64,000 nt of DNA from the NCBI GenBank assembly GCA_018136815.1, contig CM030931.1:8482557-8546556 (forward strand), written 5' to 3'. This stretch comes from Isochrysis galbana (lineage: Eukaryota > Haptophyta > Isochrysidales > Isochrysidaceae). Below, in pieces: positions 27,888 through 38,403 of this stretch. Positions within the stretch are counted from its first letter, which is position 1. Every line of letters starts with the position of its first letter. Under the pieces are notes generated by a model. It had not been told where the DNA came from and did not search any database. It was given only the letters and a program-made list of their open reading frames with translations. The translations under genes were made by a program, and so were the position numbers.

Positions 27888-30332
27888 ATGCTACGGATCA
27901 GTGCACGAGCGGGCCGAGCCCTGCCTGCCACGCAGCGCAGGCTGCTCGCGCGCAGGCTGCACCCGCGCAACCTGAAGCAGACAGGCACACTCCTCAATCA
28001 GCATGCACATGAGATGCGCCTCTCGCTCGCACATGGAGCCCTGCTGTACGCCTCGCATGTGCTGCCAGCGCTCTGGCTGGTGGGCAAAAGCGCAGACAGC
28101 CCCCCAGCAGCTCGGCTGGCTCGCGCTCTTTTCCACCGGCACGAAGCACAGGAGCCTCTACGACCAACACGCAACGAGTCAATCCCCGGCTGCCACCTCG
28201 CGCGTTCGCATCGTCTGCAGGCCACTTTTCTGGCCCTTGCGCTCGCTGGTGTGTCCGAGGAGAAGATGCGCGAGGTCTTGCACGCATCTGGCGTCCATGT
28301 GCTGGCGCGGCGCACCAAAGTATCTGTTTCGCGCTTCGTGCGACTTGCGACTCTTCTTAGAGAAGCGGCTGCGCACGATGATCCCTGTGTCTATGGCCAC
28401 GGTCAGAGCTCGGGCCATCTCATGGCTGGTCTTCCACCTGGCCTCTCCGGTATTACAATCCTTCTGGCTTTTGCATGGGCGACAGCAAGCAGTCGAGCAG
28501 ATTTGCTCGCATTTTTGGTCGCTCTTGATCGACAGTACATGATTCTCACCAATCGGCGTCTCCTTCGGCCATGTTTGGCAGACCTGTCATGCAAGACTTG
28601 GAAAGAAGCTTGGTGTTCAGATGCTTTTGAGCAATCTGATGCCTCCTCGCCCCCTGCTAGCAAGCGGTGCCCAGAGCATCCCTCGTCTTCTGATGCAAAT
28701 GTTGGCCCGGAGGGGCTCGAACTACTAGCATATGTCATCTGTTCGCAAGGCTCGGGACGCCCGGAGGTTGCGCAGAGTCGGCATGGTTTTCTCAATCAAA
28801 AGCCCGTCGCCGACTGCGTTGAGGCTGTCCTTCATGACACACTCTCCTTTTGCCTGTGGGACTCGCTCACCTCTTCGTTCCGCGTCGATCGTTTGCCTCA
28901 TACAGCTGACGCAGACGTGGTTAGCTTCTTCAGCCATGCGGGAGGAGTCTGGAGGGCGAACCCAGGCGTGGCGTGGTTCGACTTATGCTCAGGAAGACCC
29001 AACCTCCACTACATGCGCGGGGTGGGGGCCGGCCACAATGTTATGCCTCGTCATCATGTTCGAGGCGAGGTTGAGGCTGCTCGTGGCTTGCGGATGCAAG
29101 CTGGAGGTGGCATGCCTCCGGCGGTGAGCACCTTCCCTAATGATGGCGATCAGAACGTCGGATCTCAAGACCACTTGGCTACGGATCCGAGAGCTCGCAC
29201 CGATGAGCAGAGGAGATGTAGCTCCACGGCGTACGAGCTTTATCCCACCCTGCACTCCTTCATAGCCGCAATGTCCTCATTGGTTGGGCTGCATCTGGAG
29301 CCTCCCACGGTGGCAAGTGGTCGAGTGCAGCTTTGGCCAGGTTCCTCAGCGACATGGGAGAGAGTTGATGGTGAAACAGACTCACGGCGAGCGGTGCTAC
29401 GGCTCGAGCGAATACGAGCGATCGACCAAAAAGTCGGAGGGCGCGAGGGCGCGATGAAATCAGGGGGGGGCAGTCGTGAGACCATGCCTCAGCTTGCAGT
29501 GTTTCTGGGGGACAATATGGAACTCGCCGGCGCGTCGTACACAGCAGCGCCTTCATTCAGCACTATGGCCCAACAACCGCGCGACTCTGAAGAGATCCTG
29601 CGCATCACCTTCAATCAGCAGGTGCATTGTTATGCGGTACGATCGGCGTGCACTTTCCACGAACCGGCTTGGGTTCAATCGCTTCGGCTTAATTGGATGC
29701 ATCGTTGGCGATCGGGAGAGGTGTTCCCCGCTGCGTCACAGCCCGCTTTAGCGCTGCTTTGCCACGCGGCCCTGCTTGATGCAGCTGTGCATCACGCAAC
29801 CCGCAGACAACAAGCCCTCGGGAATCGAGAGGCGATGAACGGCGGCGGGGCGGGGAAGGCGGCACAACAGCCCAGCGATGCAGCTGAGACGGCACGGGCT
29901 ATTCTTGCGGTCTTGAGTGCTCCGGCCACTGAGCACCAACGACGCGAAAGGGCACTAGCTTGGCTTCTACGTGCTGGGCCAAGTACCCATTGGACCTTGC
30001 CGTTACTGCTCCAAGCCTCGATTGCCACCGGCTGGGATGATCTATCGCTTGACGCAGCTGCAGCCGAGATAGGAAGAATGGCGGAAGGGGAATTGTCGCT
30101 ACTGTTAGCACAAGTGACAGAGCTGACGCCTCCTCTGGCTGCTCTTGTCGCGGTGCGCTCGACCGCTCATCACGAGGGTGCAATACTTACCGCTGTGGCC
30201 GCTTGCTCTGATGCGGAGCATGCACAACTTCTCCGAATAGCTTGTGGGTTCGTTGGATATTCTGCCATGCAGCGCCTCGAGCTCGTTCACCACGTGCTCA
30301 AAATCAAGTGGGGCCGACTTCTTGGTACTTAG
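27888..30332 (+). CDS. Large protein of unknown function
   Basis: 814 residues from ATG 27888, single exon, with host-like codon use. The N-terminus (MLRISARAGRALPATQRRLL) is basic and could be a mitochondrial targeting peptide. Two regions look conserved: an Ala-rich helical domain (about 100-230, including LQATFLALALAGVSEEKMRE), and a segment at about 310-390 with ADCVEAVLHDTLSFCLWDSL, LPHTADADVVSFFSHAGG and WFDLCSGRPNLHYMR. A low-complexity linker with Met- and Gly-rich patches separates this from a helical C-terminus (about 650-814). I do not recognise a family. Retention of an 814-codon frame with no stop argues that it is real. Confidence 0.7.
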   Translation: MLRISARAGRALPATQRRLLARRLHPRNLKQTGTLLNQHAHEMRLSLAHGALLYASHVLPALWLVGKSADSPPAARLARALFHRHEAQEPLRPTRNESIPGCHLARSHRLQATFLALALAGVSEEKMREVLHASGVHVLARRTKVSVSRFVRLATLLREAAAHDDPCVYGHGQSSGHLMAGLPPGLSGITILLAFAWATASSRADLLAFLVALDRQYMILTNRRLLRPCLADLSCKTWKEAWCSDAFEQSDASSPPASKRCPEHPSSSDANVGPEGLELLAYVICSQGSGRPEVAQSRHGFLNQKPVADCVEAVLHDTLSFCLWDSLTSSFRVDRLPHTADADVVSFFSHAGGVWRANPGVAWFDLCSGRPNLHYMRGVGAGHNVMPRHHVRGEVEAARGLRMQAGGGMPPAVSTFPNDGDQNVGSQDHLATDPRARTDEQRRCSSTAYELYPTLHSFIAAMSSLVGLHLEPPTVASGRVQLWPGSSATWERVDGETDSRRAVLRLERIRAIDQKVGGREGAMKSGGGSRETMPQLAVFLGDNMELAGASYTAAPSFSTMAQQPRDSEEILRITFNQQVHCYAVRSACTFHEPAWVQSLRLNWMHRWRSGEVFPAASQPALALLCHAALLDAAVHHATRRQQALGNREAMNGGGAGKAAQQPSDAAETARAILAVLSAPATEHQRRERALAWLLRAGPSTHWTLPLLLQASIATGWDDLSLDAAAAEIGRMAEGELSLLLAQVTELTPPLAALVAVRSTAHHEGAILTAVAACSDAEHAQLLRIACGFVGYSAMQRLELVHHVLKIKWGRLLGT

Positions 30333-30459
30333 TACCTTGCGGAAACCAATCCTGGACTTCTTCTATTCTGTTGTATGTGCCCCAGCGCAAGGGTTGGCCG
30401 GGTTTGGGGACCCTCTTTAAACCTTCGCGGTACGTGCTCCGAAATATGTGAATAATCTA

Positions 30460-31604
30460 CTAGATCAATAATAAAATTGCATAGCGCATGGCACATGGCG
30501 CTGGATTCAACGATGGAGACGATGGAGAAATTGAGTTTTCATGCAGACATAATGGTGCCGCCCGATAGGAAAGCGCTTGCCAGGCGCCGGTGGGGTGAGG
30601 CCATGCACGGGCATGGGTCCATCATGAAAAAAATGAAGATTTGGAGCTGACGCCTAGGACTTGACACGGCTCTATCTAACACTGCCATGACATCGCCCTT
30701 ACATATGTCCCTTGATCCCACCCTCCAGCCTCCAGCCCCTTTCCCGTTACCCATCGATACGCCAACGCATGCGGTACCATCGGCGTGTCGACCATGAGGA
30801 AAGATGTGAAAGTAAAAGTGACAAATTTCCTGGGTAAGTTGCCGCCAAACTTTTCTTCTACAAACACCTTTGTGTAAGTAATATTTCTAACGAGAATTTT
30901 GTGGAAGTGAGAAGTGACGGTGGCGGGCAGTCGCAAGGCAATGTAGCACCGCAGCACCGTAAGAGACAGCTCAAGTGTCTCCGCAAGATATACTGTAAGA
31001 GCACCTTAAGATCACCGTAACAGCAATGTACAAGGTAGGTGATTACTCGCGCGAAATGGGCGAGTCGCCCTGATAGCTTACGGTGGGGAATAGCGCCCTG
31101 GCCCTGGGGCTCGAGGACAGCCCCCCGATAGCTAGCTATCGGCGCCCGTCGTTTTCCCCCGATAGCAAACAAGAGCCCGTCGTTTTCCCCCAATAGCTAT
31201 CGGGGGTCGTCTTTGTTTGGCCCCCGATAGCAAACAGGGGCCGGCCTTTAAATTAAAACGCGATAGCTCCCCGGAGGAGGTAAAATATCTGTTAAATATC
31301 TCCCAATAAATAGCAAATAGCACAATAGCTCTCGGAGGATTTTCTCGGTCCCCCGATAGCTATCGGGGGGGCTGTTGGCGATCGGGAGAAAATTTTCTCC
31401 CGATAGCTATCGGGGGGCGTTGGCTCCTGAGAGGTAACATATCCGAATGTTGAAGACTACGGTCATTGATCATTGACGTTCAACGACCCACGCACGGGCA
31501 GATTCACGCATGAGCAGCAGGCTACAAAAAAACCTCTAGAAACTTCGTGTACTCCTACGTATTGTACACTCCTCTCGGCGCTCTCGGCGCGTCGGCGGCG
31601 CGCG
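30460..31604. other. Intergenic region upstream of LAMTOR2
   Basis: No gene. The right half (31120-31425) is filled with palindromic CCCCGATAGCTATCGGGG units (see the separate entry); the left half is unremarkable. Confidence 0.4.
31120..31425. repeat. Cluster of GATAGCTATC palindromes
   Basis: CCCCCCGATAGCTAGCTATCGG at 31124, CCCCCAATAGCTATCGGGGG at about 31187, CCCCCGATAGC at 31218, CCCCCGATAGCTATCGGGGG at about 31351, and CGGGAGAAAATTTTCTCCCG running into ATAGCTATCGGGGGG at about 31382-31418. At least four can form perfect hairpins. They lie about 200-480 bases upstream of the LAMTOR2 start codon. Confidence 0.75.
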
Positions 31605-32262
31605 ATGAGCCTACTCGACCCGACGGCGCTGCCCGTGGTGCTGGGCGAGGCGGTAACGCCGGGCGTGCGCGTGGTCACACTGATCAATCGCAGGTTTGCG
31701 ACGGCGTGACCGCTGCTTGCCGGATACGCTGCGCATGTGGTCTATGCGCACATGCTGAGCGATGCCCTCGTCTTTCCCTCTCGCAGTGGTCTGCAAGTTG
31801 GTGCTGCAGGCAACACAGCCACAGCGGCGACGATCGCAGCGATAGCATGCAAGGTATGGCAGTCACATGAGAAAGTTGAAGATTCTGGTACGTCCTCCAC
31901 TTTTCGCCACCGACCGCTGCTTTCACACGATCCCCGCACAAGCCATCAAGACTGCGTGCCCCACTGACGACAGGTCCACTGGGCTGCCTCTTGATTGAGT
32001 GCTCGGAGGGCCGCCTCGCTGTTAAGAGTGTTGCCTCATTCCTTGTTGCTTGCTGTGCCGGTGAGTGCTGGCATTATGTCGCCGAGCAAGATGCCTTCAT
32101 TCCATCCTATCCTGCACGTTCTCACAATGTACTCGTGCTGTTTCAACCTTGTACTCTGTGTGGTTGTTTGCAGATACCGCCGTGCCATTTGGAGCGCTGA
32201 AGAAGAAGGTTGAGAATTTGCACGCCTCGTTACAATGGCCATTGCAGCACATCGGCCAATAG
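31605..32262 (+). CDS. LAMTOR2: LAMTOR2 (p14), roadblock subunit of Ragulator (4 exons)
   Basis: Exons 31605-31693, 31787-31887, 31974-32060 and 32174-32262 (introns of 93, 86 and 113 bp, all GT-AG) join in frame to 121 residues; animal LAMTOR2 has 125. The product starts MSLLDPTALPVVLGEAVTPG. It continues with GLQVGAAGNTATAATIAAIA, GCLLIECSEGRLAVKSVASF and VPFGALKKKVENLHASLQWP, matching the LAMTOR2 order (GY..TDARVTAAIASNIW; FILMDCMEGRVAITRV; VGFGMLKAKAQALVQYLEEP). LAMTOR2 pairs with LAMTOR3 in the Ragulator scaffold that anchors Rag GTPases and TORC1 to the lysosome or vacuole. It differs from generic dynein roadblock chains by the ECSEGRLAV strand. Confidence 0.9.
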
Positions 32263-33181
32263 AGATTTATCAGTTTGGGCTTCGGGGGACCGGGCGGGCG
32301 GATCGCCGATCCACAATTCATAAGTACGAGTCGCACACTACATGAGAAAACAATAGCAATAGAGGTGCTATACGCTATATCTACTCCTACCCCCCCAATG
32401 AAGAGTACTCCGTACCTAGCCAATCCCTAGCACATTAGTTCTCCCCCTTGGTATTTTGGCCCCTCAAAGCTTTGGGAGCCCCAAGCTTTGGGGCCCCGAG
32501 TCAAGCATTGTACTCAGCCCACATGTACTGCCCAGCTGCCCAGGCCTGCAACATAAGGGTTGAGCGGAATTGAAGCAGGTTGCGTCGTACACGCACCACG
32601 TCTCAGGGCCTGTACGGACTGTCAATATTGGGCGATACTTATTCCTTGTCATTTTGCATTTATTTGTTCTCGAAGGTCACCTAGTCCAAGAGCCAAGAGC
32701 CCAAGGAAATCCTTGTGTACTTGTAGGTAGGTTGTAGGAGAGAGCATGAGCATGCTTGATGCTTGGGCCAAGGGCAAGCACCCCTTGCGCCTTGGAAGCT
32801 ATCACCCAGGGGCATGCCATTGTCACTTGAGAACGAGAAGAGAGCAGCAGCAAGCGGGGGCGCACACGTGGATCGGCGGCAGCTCACCCACCTCGCTCCT
32901 CCTATCAACTATCAAATGCACATCCCGGTGGTGCTTGTGCTATGGTGCTATGTGAGTCAATAAGCAATAAGAGGTAGAAGAAAGAAAAGAAAGAAAGAAG
33001 AAAGAAGACAACAGACAACAAACATTCACTACAAAAATTTATCCTTGCAGAGGCATGTATGTTGTCGCATTCGCGAATCGACACTCGTTAAGCTTCTCAG
33101 GTCGTTTGCCTTCATTTGGTACCCCTCGTTTCCAAATACGCGATGCGCCGGTATAAAAGAAATCCCCTCCCGTGGGGACTC
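32263..33181. other. Intergenic region, no gene seen
   Basis: No gene. An AAGAAAGAAAGAAGAAAGAAG tract lies at about 32974-33007. A short inverted motif, CAAAGCTTTGG/CCAAGCTTTGGGG, is at 32465-32493. Confidence 0.4.
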
Positions 33182-33520
33182 TCACCCTACCATGAGCCCC
33201 CCCGCGAGCACCCCGAAGGAGAGGCCCAGGAGCACCCCGTACGCGACGAGAACGGCGTCGCCTTGGCTCGGCATGAGGGCGCGCCCCGAGAGGGCCTGGT
33301 AGACGCCCACGCCGAGCACGGCGTAGCCCGTCCCCTTGTGCGCGACCCGCCACACGGCGCGGCGTGCGGTGCGGGCGCCGGGCGTGCCGCGCACGAGCGC
33401 GTTGAGCGGCTGCAGCAGGGCGAGGGCGAAGGCGACGATCCCGAGCGTGTGATGGGGGTGCGAGAAGTGGCGCCCTCGGGGCACCCACGCGACGGCGAGC
33501 GCGTGAACCAGGTGGCACAC
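33182..33520 (-). pseudogene. Cytochrome b561-type membrane domain fragment
   Basis: The frame reads RHFSHPHHTLGIVAFALALL, QPLNALVRGTPGARTARRAV, WRVAHKGTGYAVLGVGVYQA and ends in one more hydrophobic helix. These are the second half of a cyt b561 domain: the heme-ligand His pair (HHTLG and WRVAHK), the QPLNA/RP loop and the last helices. The first helices and any DOMON domain should lie to the right but are replaced by a foldback repeat array from 33640. Either a gene broken by the repeats or the last exon of a longer gene. Confidence 0.6.
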
Positions 33521-34401
33521 AGGTGGCGTGCACGGCCCTGCATGATGGGTCGTTTGATGGAGGAGGAAAAAATTGAGAGTGCGCGCTTCGCGCTATTTTT
33601 TAAGAAGACGACGGGTGTGGGGTTTAGGGGTAGGGCGCGAGGCGTGGAACAAACAACTTTCTGGGGAATGCCGCCCGCTCGTGCAGCACTCCTCCCCAAC
33701 TCGTGCAGCACTCCTCCCCAACTCGTGCAGCGCTCCCAGGAAGTTGTTGATTTTCCCCCCTATCCCCGCACGCGGAAGGTTGTCAGATTCTTGAAAAAAC
33801 GAGCACCTCGGGTCCTCGAATCTGACAACGTTCCGCGTGAGGGGAGAGGGGGGAGAACAAACAACTTCCCGGGGAATGCCGCTCGCTCGTGCAGCCCTCC
33901 TCCCCAACTCGTGCAGCGCTCCCAGGAAGTTGTTGATTTCCCCCCCTACCCCCGCACGCGGAGGGTTGTCAGATTAGTGCGCGGAATGTCTTCTTAGTTT
34001 TAAAAACGAGCACTTCGGGTCATCGAATCTGACAACGTTCCGCGTGAGGGGCGAGGGGGGAGAACAAACAACTTTCTGGGGAATTAGGGCCCGGCCAAAA
34101 TATGTAATTATTTAGGAACATATTTGGGCCAGTTTTTGTGAGCGAGCTATTTTTACATATTTCTACATATTTGGGCGAGCCAGAGCCCCCCCCCCCGCGC
34201 GCGCTCCCCCCCCCCCCCTACTCGAGGACACCAGGCCCCCGCCCCCGCGCGGCAGCGACCAGCACAAGCACAACGACATGCCAGATGAGCAAGAGCGTGC
34301 CTCAGCCGCTCTCCTTGGAGTGACCGTGGTGGGCATCAAATTCACACCAAGTTCCCTACGTGGGCCCTTGCCCTTGCTGCAAGGATTGCCTTGAGAACCT
34401 T

Positions 34402-34556
34402 TCTCCCAATTCTGCTTTATGTGAACGTGTGTTTTCCTTGCTTGCTTGCATGCGTTCCCCTCTGTTCGGGCCACTTCCCTTGCAGACCAAGTGGCGGCGT
34501 CTGTCATGCTGCGATACAATCCCAACAAGCGTAAGAGGCAGAAAGCCTGCGCCTGA
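34402..34556 (+). pseudogene. hAT transposase C-terminal relic 2
   Basis: SPNSALCERVFSLLACM is followed by a probable 32-bp GTTCCC...CCTTGCAG intron and then QVAASVMLRYNPNKRKRQK to a stop at 34554. The CERVFSLL and LRYN boxes match those of the element at 2993-4284 and the hAT dimerisation domain. The rest of the transposase is gone. Confidence 0.6.
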
Positions 34557-34560
34557 GTAA

Positions 34561-34766
<206 letters not shown>

Positions 34767-35065
34767 CCGCGTGTGTGGCCGTGTGTGTGGCCGTGTGTGT
34801 GGCCGTGTATAGCTCCGTGTAGCGTGTAGCGCAGTGTTATTTTTAGAACGTGGTACGTGGCATAGCGTCGTATAACGTGATATTTACAACATATTTGGGT
34901 GGCTTTTTTGATATTTTCGACGTATTTTTGCAACATATTTGGGCTCATTTTCCTACATATTTTGGCCGACCCCTATGGGGAATGCCGCCCGCTCGTGCAG
35001 CCCTCCTCCCCAACTCGTGCAGCGCTCCCAGGAAGTTGTTGATTTCCCCCCTACGTCTCCCTCCG

Positions 35066-35881
35066 CCGTCTGCATCTCTCCTCTCCTGGACGGTCCGTCT
35101 GGGGTCCTCTGTGGTGTGCCTCCGAGCCGCCGCGCTCGACCGCGAGTCCAGGCGAAGGGGAAGGGGGAGGGCAAGGGGGAGGGAAGGGGGAGAGAGCCGG
35201 CGGCAGGAGAGAGAGCCGGCGGCAGGACAGGAGAGAGCCGGCGGCAGGCCCCGCTCCCCCGCGTTTCTTTACTTGCTGCTGGGGGCAATCAGGTTTGATT
35301 TGCGACCTTTTCGTATCTCTCCCTTCTCCCTTAGTCCCTTAGGCACGTCCCACTTCTCTCGTCTTATTCGGTAGGTCTCTTGGAATCCTACGTAGCAAGA
35401 TTGCCCCTCGTTTCCGTTGTGATAGTATTCCCGTTCCAGACGAGATCGCCGACAGATTTCCGGGGGGAGTGCACGGGGTGGGGGGGGGGGGGGGCGGGGG
35501 GGGGGGGCGCGGGCGCGCGGGGCGCGGGGGGGGTGTCTTACGAAGGTCTTAAAGTCGCGTTCCGTCAAAAGAGGGCCAGGTTATTTGTTTTCTTTTTGGT
35601 CTATACACTTACAAGGCTCAATTTTATTATTGTCAACCACCGCTGCTGCTGCAAGGTGTGGCCCAAAGCTGCGTGATCGCGGTGGGCGCGCGCCTCCTCT
35701 GCACCACCACCGCGTGGGAGGCGGAGCATGGCCGCGCCTCTTGCCCAAAGGGGGCCGGCCCCTCGCGCTCGCGTGGTGCGTGCGGCCACGTGACCACGCC
35801 GAATCTGGCCGACGGCAGGGCAAGAAAAGGACGTGTGGGGTGTGCGCGCGCGCGGCAGAAGGGATGGGCGGCGGCACGACC
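35066..35881. other. Intergenic region, no gene seen
   Basis: Contains GAGAGCCGGCGGCAGG repeats (35190-35250) and a G-rich run (35476-35530). No convincing frame on either strand. Confidence 0.4.
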
Positions 35882-37200
35882 AAAAAAAAAAAAAAAAAAC
35901 ATCTGAAGATTCTGGGCTACACACCTACTGAACTAGGACATTCTCCTGTCACTATTGACATCGCCCTTCTCTTCCCTTTCCTCCACCCCCTCCCCTTCCC
36001 CCCGTCATTCCTTTGTCGTCGGTATCCGGGGTTCGGCCCAGGTACACTACCTTGGGCCTGGTTCAGAGTGTGGGTTCCGGGCAGGCCTGTTGTTTGTGTT
36101 TTCGTGGTCCGTTAGCCGGTGGAGTCCGAGCTGTTGCGTCCTTCCCTCACGTGACCATCGCCGGTGCGTCCCCGTGTGTGGTGCGTGTTCGCCTAGCTCC
36201 GGTGGGGTCCGTCCTGGAGGTGTTCCGTCTCGGGTCCCCCGGCTATTATGTAAGCCACTCCCAATGAGTCGGCTAATGCTTGGATCTCCAGACTAGGTTC
36301 TAGGTTGCCTTTTGTTCCTAATGTGAAAATCGGGTGTATGTCTTTCGTGTCGATCCTTTTTTTCGGCTGTCTGCCCATGCCCGCTTGGGCGGTCCTAGCC
36401 GAGTCCGTTGTGTTCGCAAAGAGTAGAGCCTTACTTAGTGTTGTGTATCTGTCCAATGTTCTTATCAGCACCGATTCTTCCGAGAATTCGATACCATCGT
36501 AGTGTATTCTGTAGAAGTCTGTTATGATGTATCTCCATGCAAGAGTGTATAGTATAGTATGTGATCTTGGTGATCCGCCCCCGGGGTGCATGAAAAGGTT
36601 ATCGATGATGACCTCCTCTCTGCTTCTATCTTTCCTGGGTACAAATCGCGCGAGCTTGTCGAGCGTCTCTAGTATTTTGACTATTCTCGGGCATTCGCCC
36701 AGATGAGTGGAGGACTCATATTCCGCCTTGCACATGCGGCACGTTTTGTCTCTATCTGCGAAGCGGTTGTAGGTGCCTATCCGTCGGTGGGTGAGATGTT
36801 TGAAGTGGAGGTGCGTGTCCCTTGCTGTCATCAACGGGGAAGTGTATAGTGTGGCCAAGTGCTCCCAGGTGTTTTCGGGTATCGGTAAACGTTGCGCCCA
36901 ATTTTCGGGGCCCGTTAGGCGTCTGCGTTTGCCGTCTGTTTGTTGTAGTGCTCGCGTTAGCTGATCCACTCCCATTTCGTCCAGTGGCGTGCTCCCGTCA
37001 AGTGTATACTCGTCCGCCAGGGGGTACTCGAGCCTCTTGTTGGATTTGTATCCTTCCCCCCATTTTGCCGGTGGGGAGGGGTCCAAATGTGCGGGGGCGT
37101 TGGTTAGCCTTTCGCCTATTATGGGTGTACCCAGGTATGAAAGCTCAGCTTCGTGCCATATGCCTTTGGATTCGACAAAGTAGTTCTCGTGCCGCCCGTT
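35882..37200 (-). mobile_element. 5'-truncated LINE with complete 3' end
   Basis: In sense orientation it ends ...GTGTGTAGCCCAGAATCTTCAGATG plus 18 T (A-run at about 35882-35899 on the plus strand). The 3' UTR (35900-36192) matches 4300-4600. Coding sequence for the ORF2 C-terminus occupies 36193 to about 37200. The 5' end is truncated upstream of the zinc knuckle, and no clear target duplication was found. Confidence 0.8.
36193..37200 (-). pseudogene. LINE ORF2 C-terminal region (best-preserved copy)
   Basis: An open frame of about 335 residues: RLEYPLADEYTLDGSTPLDE, HFKHLTHRRIGTYNRFADRD, the knuckle CRMCKAEYESSTHLGEC, then ILYTLAWRYIITDFYRIHYD and a basic patch, GMGRQPKKRID. The order (linker, C-x2-C-x8-H-x4-C, conserved tail) is that downstream of the RT in plant and algal LINEs. 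It is uninterrupted, so this copy is young or the domain is expressed; the enzyme core is missing. Confidence 0.75.
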
Positions 37201-37544
37201 GCCGTCGTGGCTGTGTCGAGCGAGTCGAACGAAACCAGCGAGCAGGAGCACGAGAGGAGAGGACGGAGGACCGTACCGATGCGCGCCGAGTCGCCACCAT
37301 CGTGAGGAAGACGAGGGCGAGGAGAGAGCTGGAGGGTGAGCGAGGAGGGAGGAGGGAGGCAGGCAGTAGGAGCCTTCTCTCTCTGGTAGGTCGATGAGAG
37401 GGGGAGGGGGAGACGGGGGGAGGGGACCCCGGGGAGGGGAGATACCAAAAGACCTACCAGTTGTTTACGTTAGTGTTTTCGCAGTATACGGTAATATTTT
37501 CCCCGGTCCCAGGAGGTGCCCCCACGGTTCCCGACCGCCTCTGC

Positions 37545-38140
37545 GTCCAGAGTTCCCCCGCGGAAAGAGTGAACCCACGGCGTGCACCTTCCTGGAAGTT
37601 TCTATGCGCACGCACGGCGCCCCCGCGGGGGGGGGGGGGGGCGATGCACATACGCACGGCGTGCACAATGATTGCAAGTCATCACACGTGCTGCGCAACG
37701 AAACATCTCTTATATGGCTACTTTACGTGAATGTGGGCCTTAGGGGAAAAAGTTTCTATGCGCACGCACGGCGCCCCCGCGGGGGGGCCGATGCACATCG
37801 CGCCGTGCCCACGCACGGCGTGCACAATGATTGCAAGTCATCACACGTGCTGCGCAACGAAACATCTCTTATATGGCTACTTTACGTGAATGTGGGCCTT
37901 AGGGGGAAAAGTTGGCATGCGCACGCACGGCGCCCCCGCGGGGGGGGCCGATGCACATCGCGCCGTGCCCATAATTACAAGTAATCACAATCGAAAAGCG
38001 CCGACACTGCGCCCTCCGGGGGGACACGCGTCGCGGGAAGCAGGGAATGTTACGCTAGTCTACATTTAATTTTAAAATAACAACTGTGGACATTCGATCG
38101 CTCAATTCGACTCGTGTCCCACAATTGACGGAACGACACC
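37545..38140 (+). repeat. Second copy of the island cassette, as a 160-bp tandem array
   Basis: CCCCCGCGGAAAGAG(T/C)GAAC at 37555 matches 13116. The unit GAAACATCTCTTATATGGCT, then ACTTTACGTGAATGTGGGCC, then GCGCACGCACGGCGCCCCCG recurs with a period near 160 (about 37700 and 37860). GC palindromes lie at 37615, 37769 and 37928. It ends GTGGACATTCGATCGCTCAA at 38089 and a GTGTCCCAC..TTGACGGA motif, the same post-box sequence as at 13430-13480. No TATAAATAGCCA box is intact here and no gene follows. Confidence 0.65.
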
Positions 38141-38278
38141 TTATGAGAGTCTTACGACACGAACGTAAGTAAGACAGTAAGCAGGGTTCTTACTAAGACC
38201 GCCGCGGACGTAAGTAAGACAGTAAGCAGACGTGCTTACGAAAAATTTTCGTAAGACTCTTAAGACTCTCATAAGATT
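38141..38278. mobile_element. Small foldback element (CTTATGAGAGTCTTA termini)
   Basis: CTTATGAGAGTCTTACGA at the left and TAAGACTCTCATAAG at the right are inverted copies. Inside, GCGGACGTAAGTAAGACAGTAAGCAG is nearly repeated in tandem (about 38160 and 38205). The size is about 138 bp with no coding sequence. Similar CTTAC/GTAAG-rich sequence occurs at 615-745. Confidence 0.5.
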
Positions 38279-38403
38279 TCTTCGTAAGCAGCCAACACTG
38301 ATAAGTTCTAACGACCTGGGTGTCTCCCCTCTCTACTCTCTAGAGTAGAGTAGTTAAAGAAAGTGTGGGCGGTGGTCTCTCGGCCGGCTGGCTGCCACCG
38401 CCA

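Noticed and set aside
33039-33997. Long overlapping frames on both strands around the b561 fragment
   Set aside because: Arg/Ala/Pro-rich shadows caused by high GC; only the 33182-33520 minus frame shows a protein family.
37590-37990. CRISPR-like regular palindromic repeats
   Set aside because: The period is 160 bases with near-identical 'spacers', only about 2.5 units, in a eukaryotic genome; this is a tandem cassette and not CRISPR.
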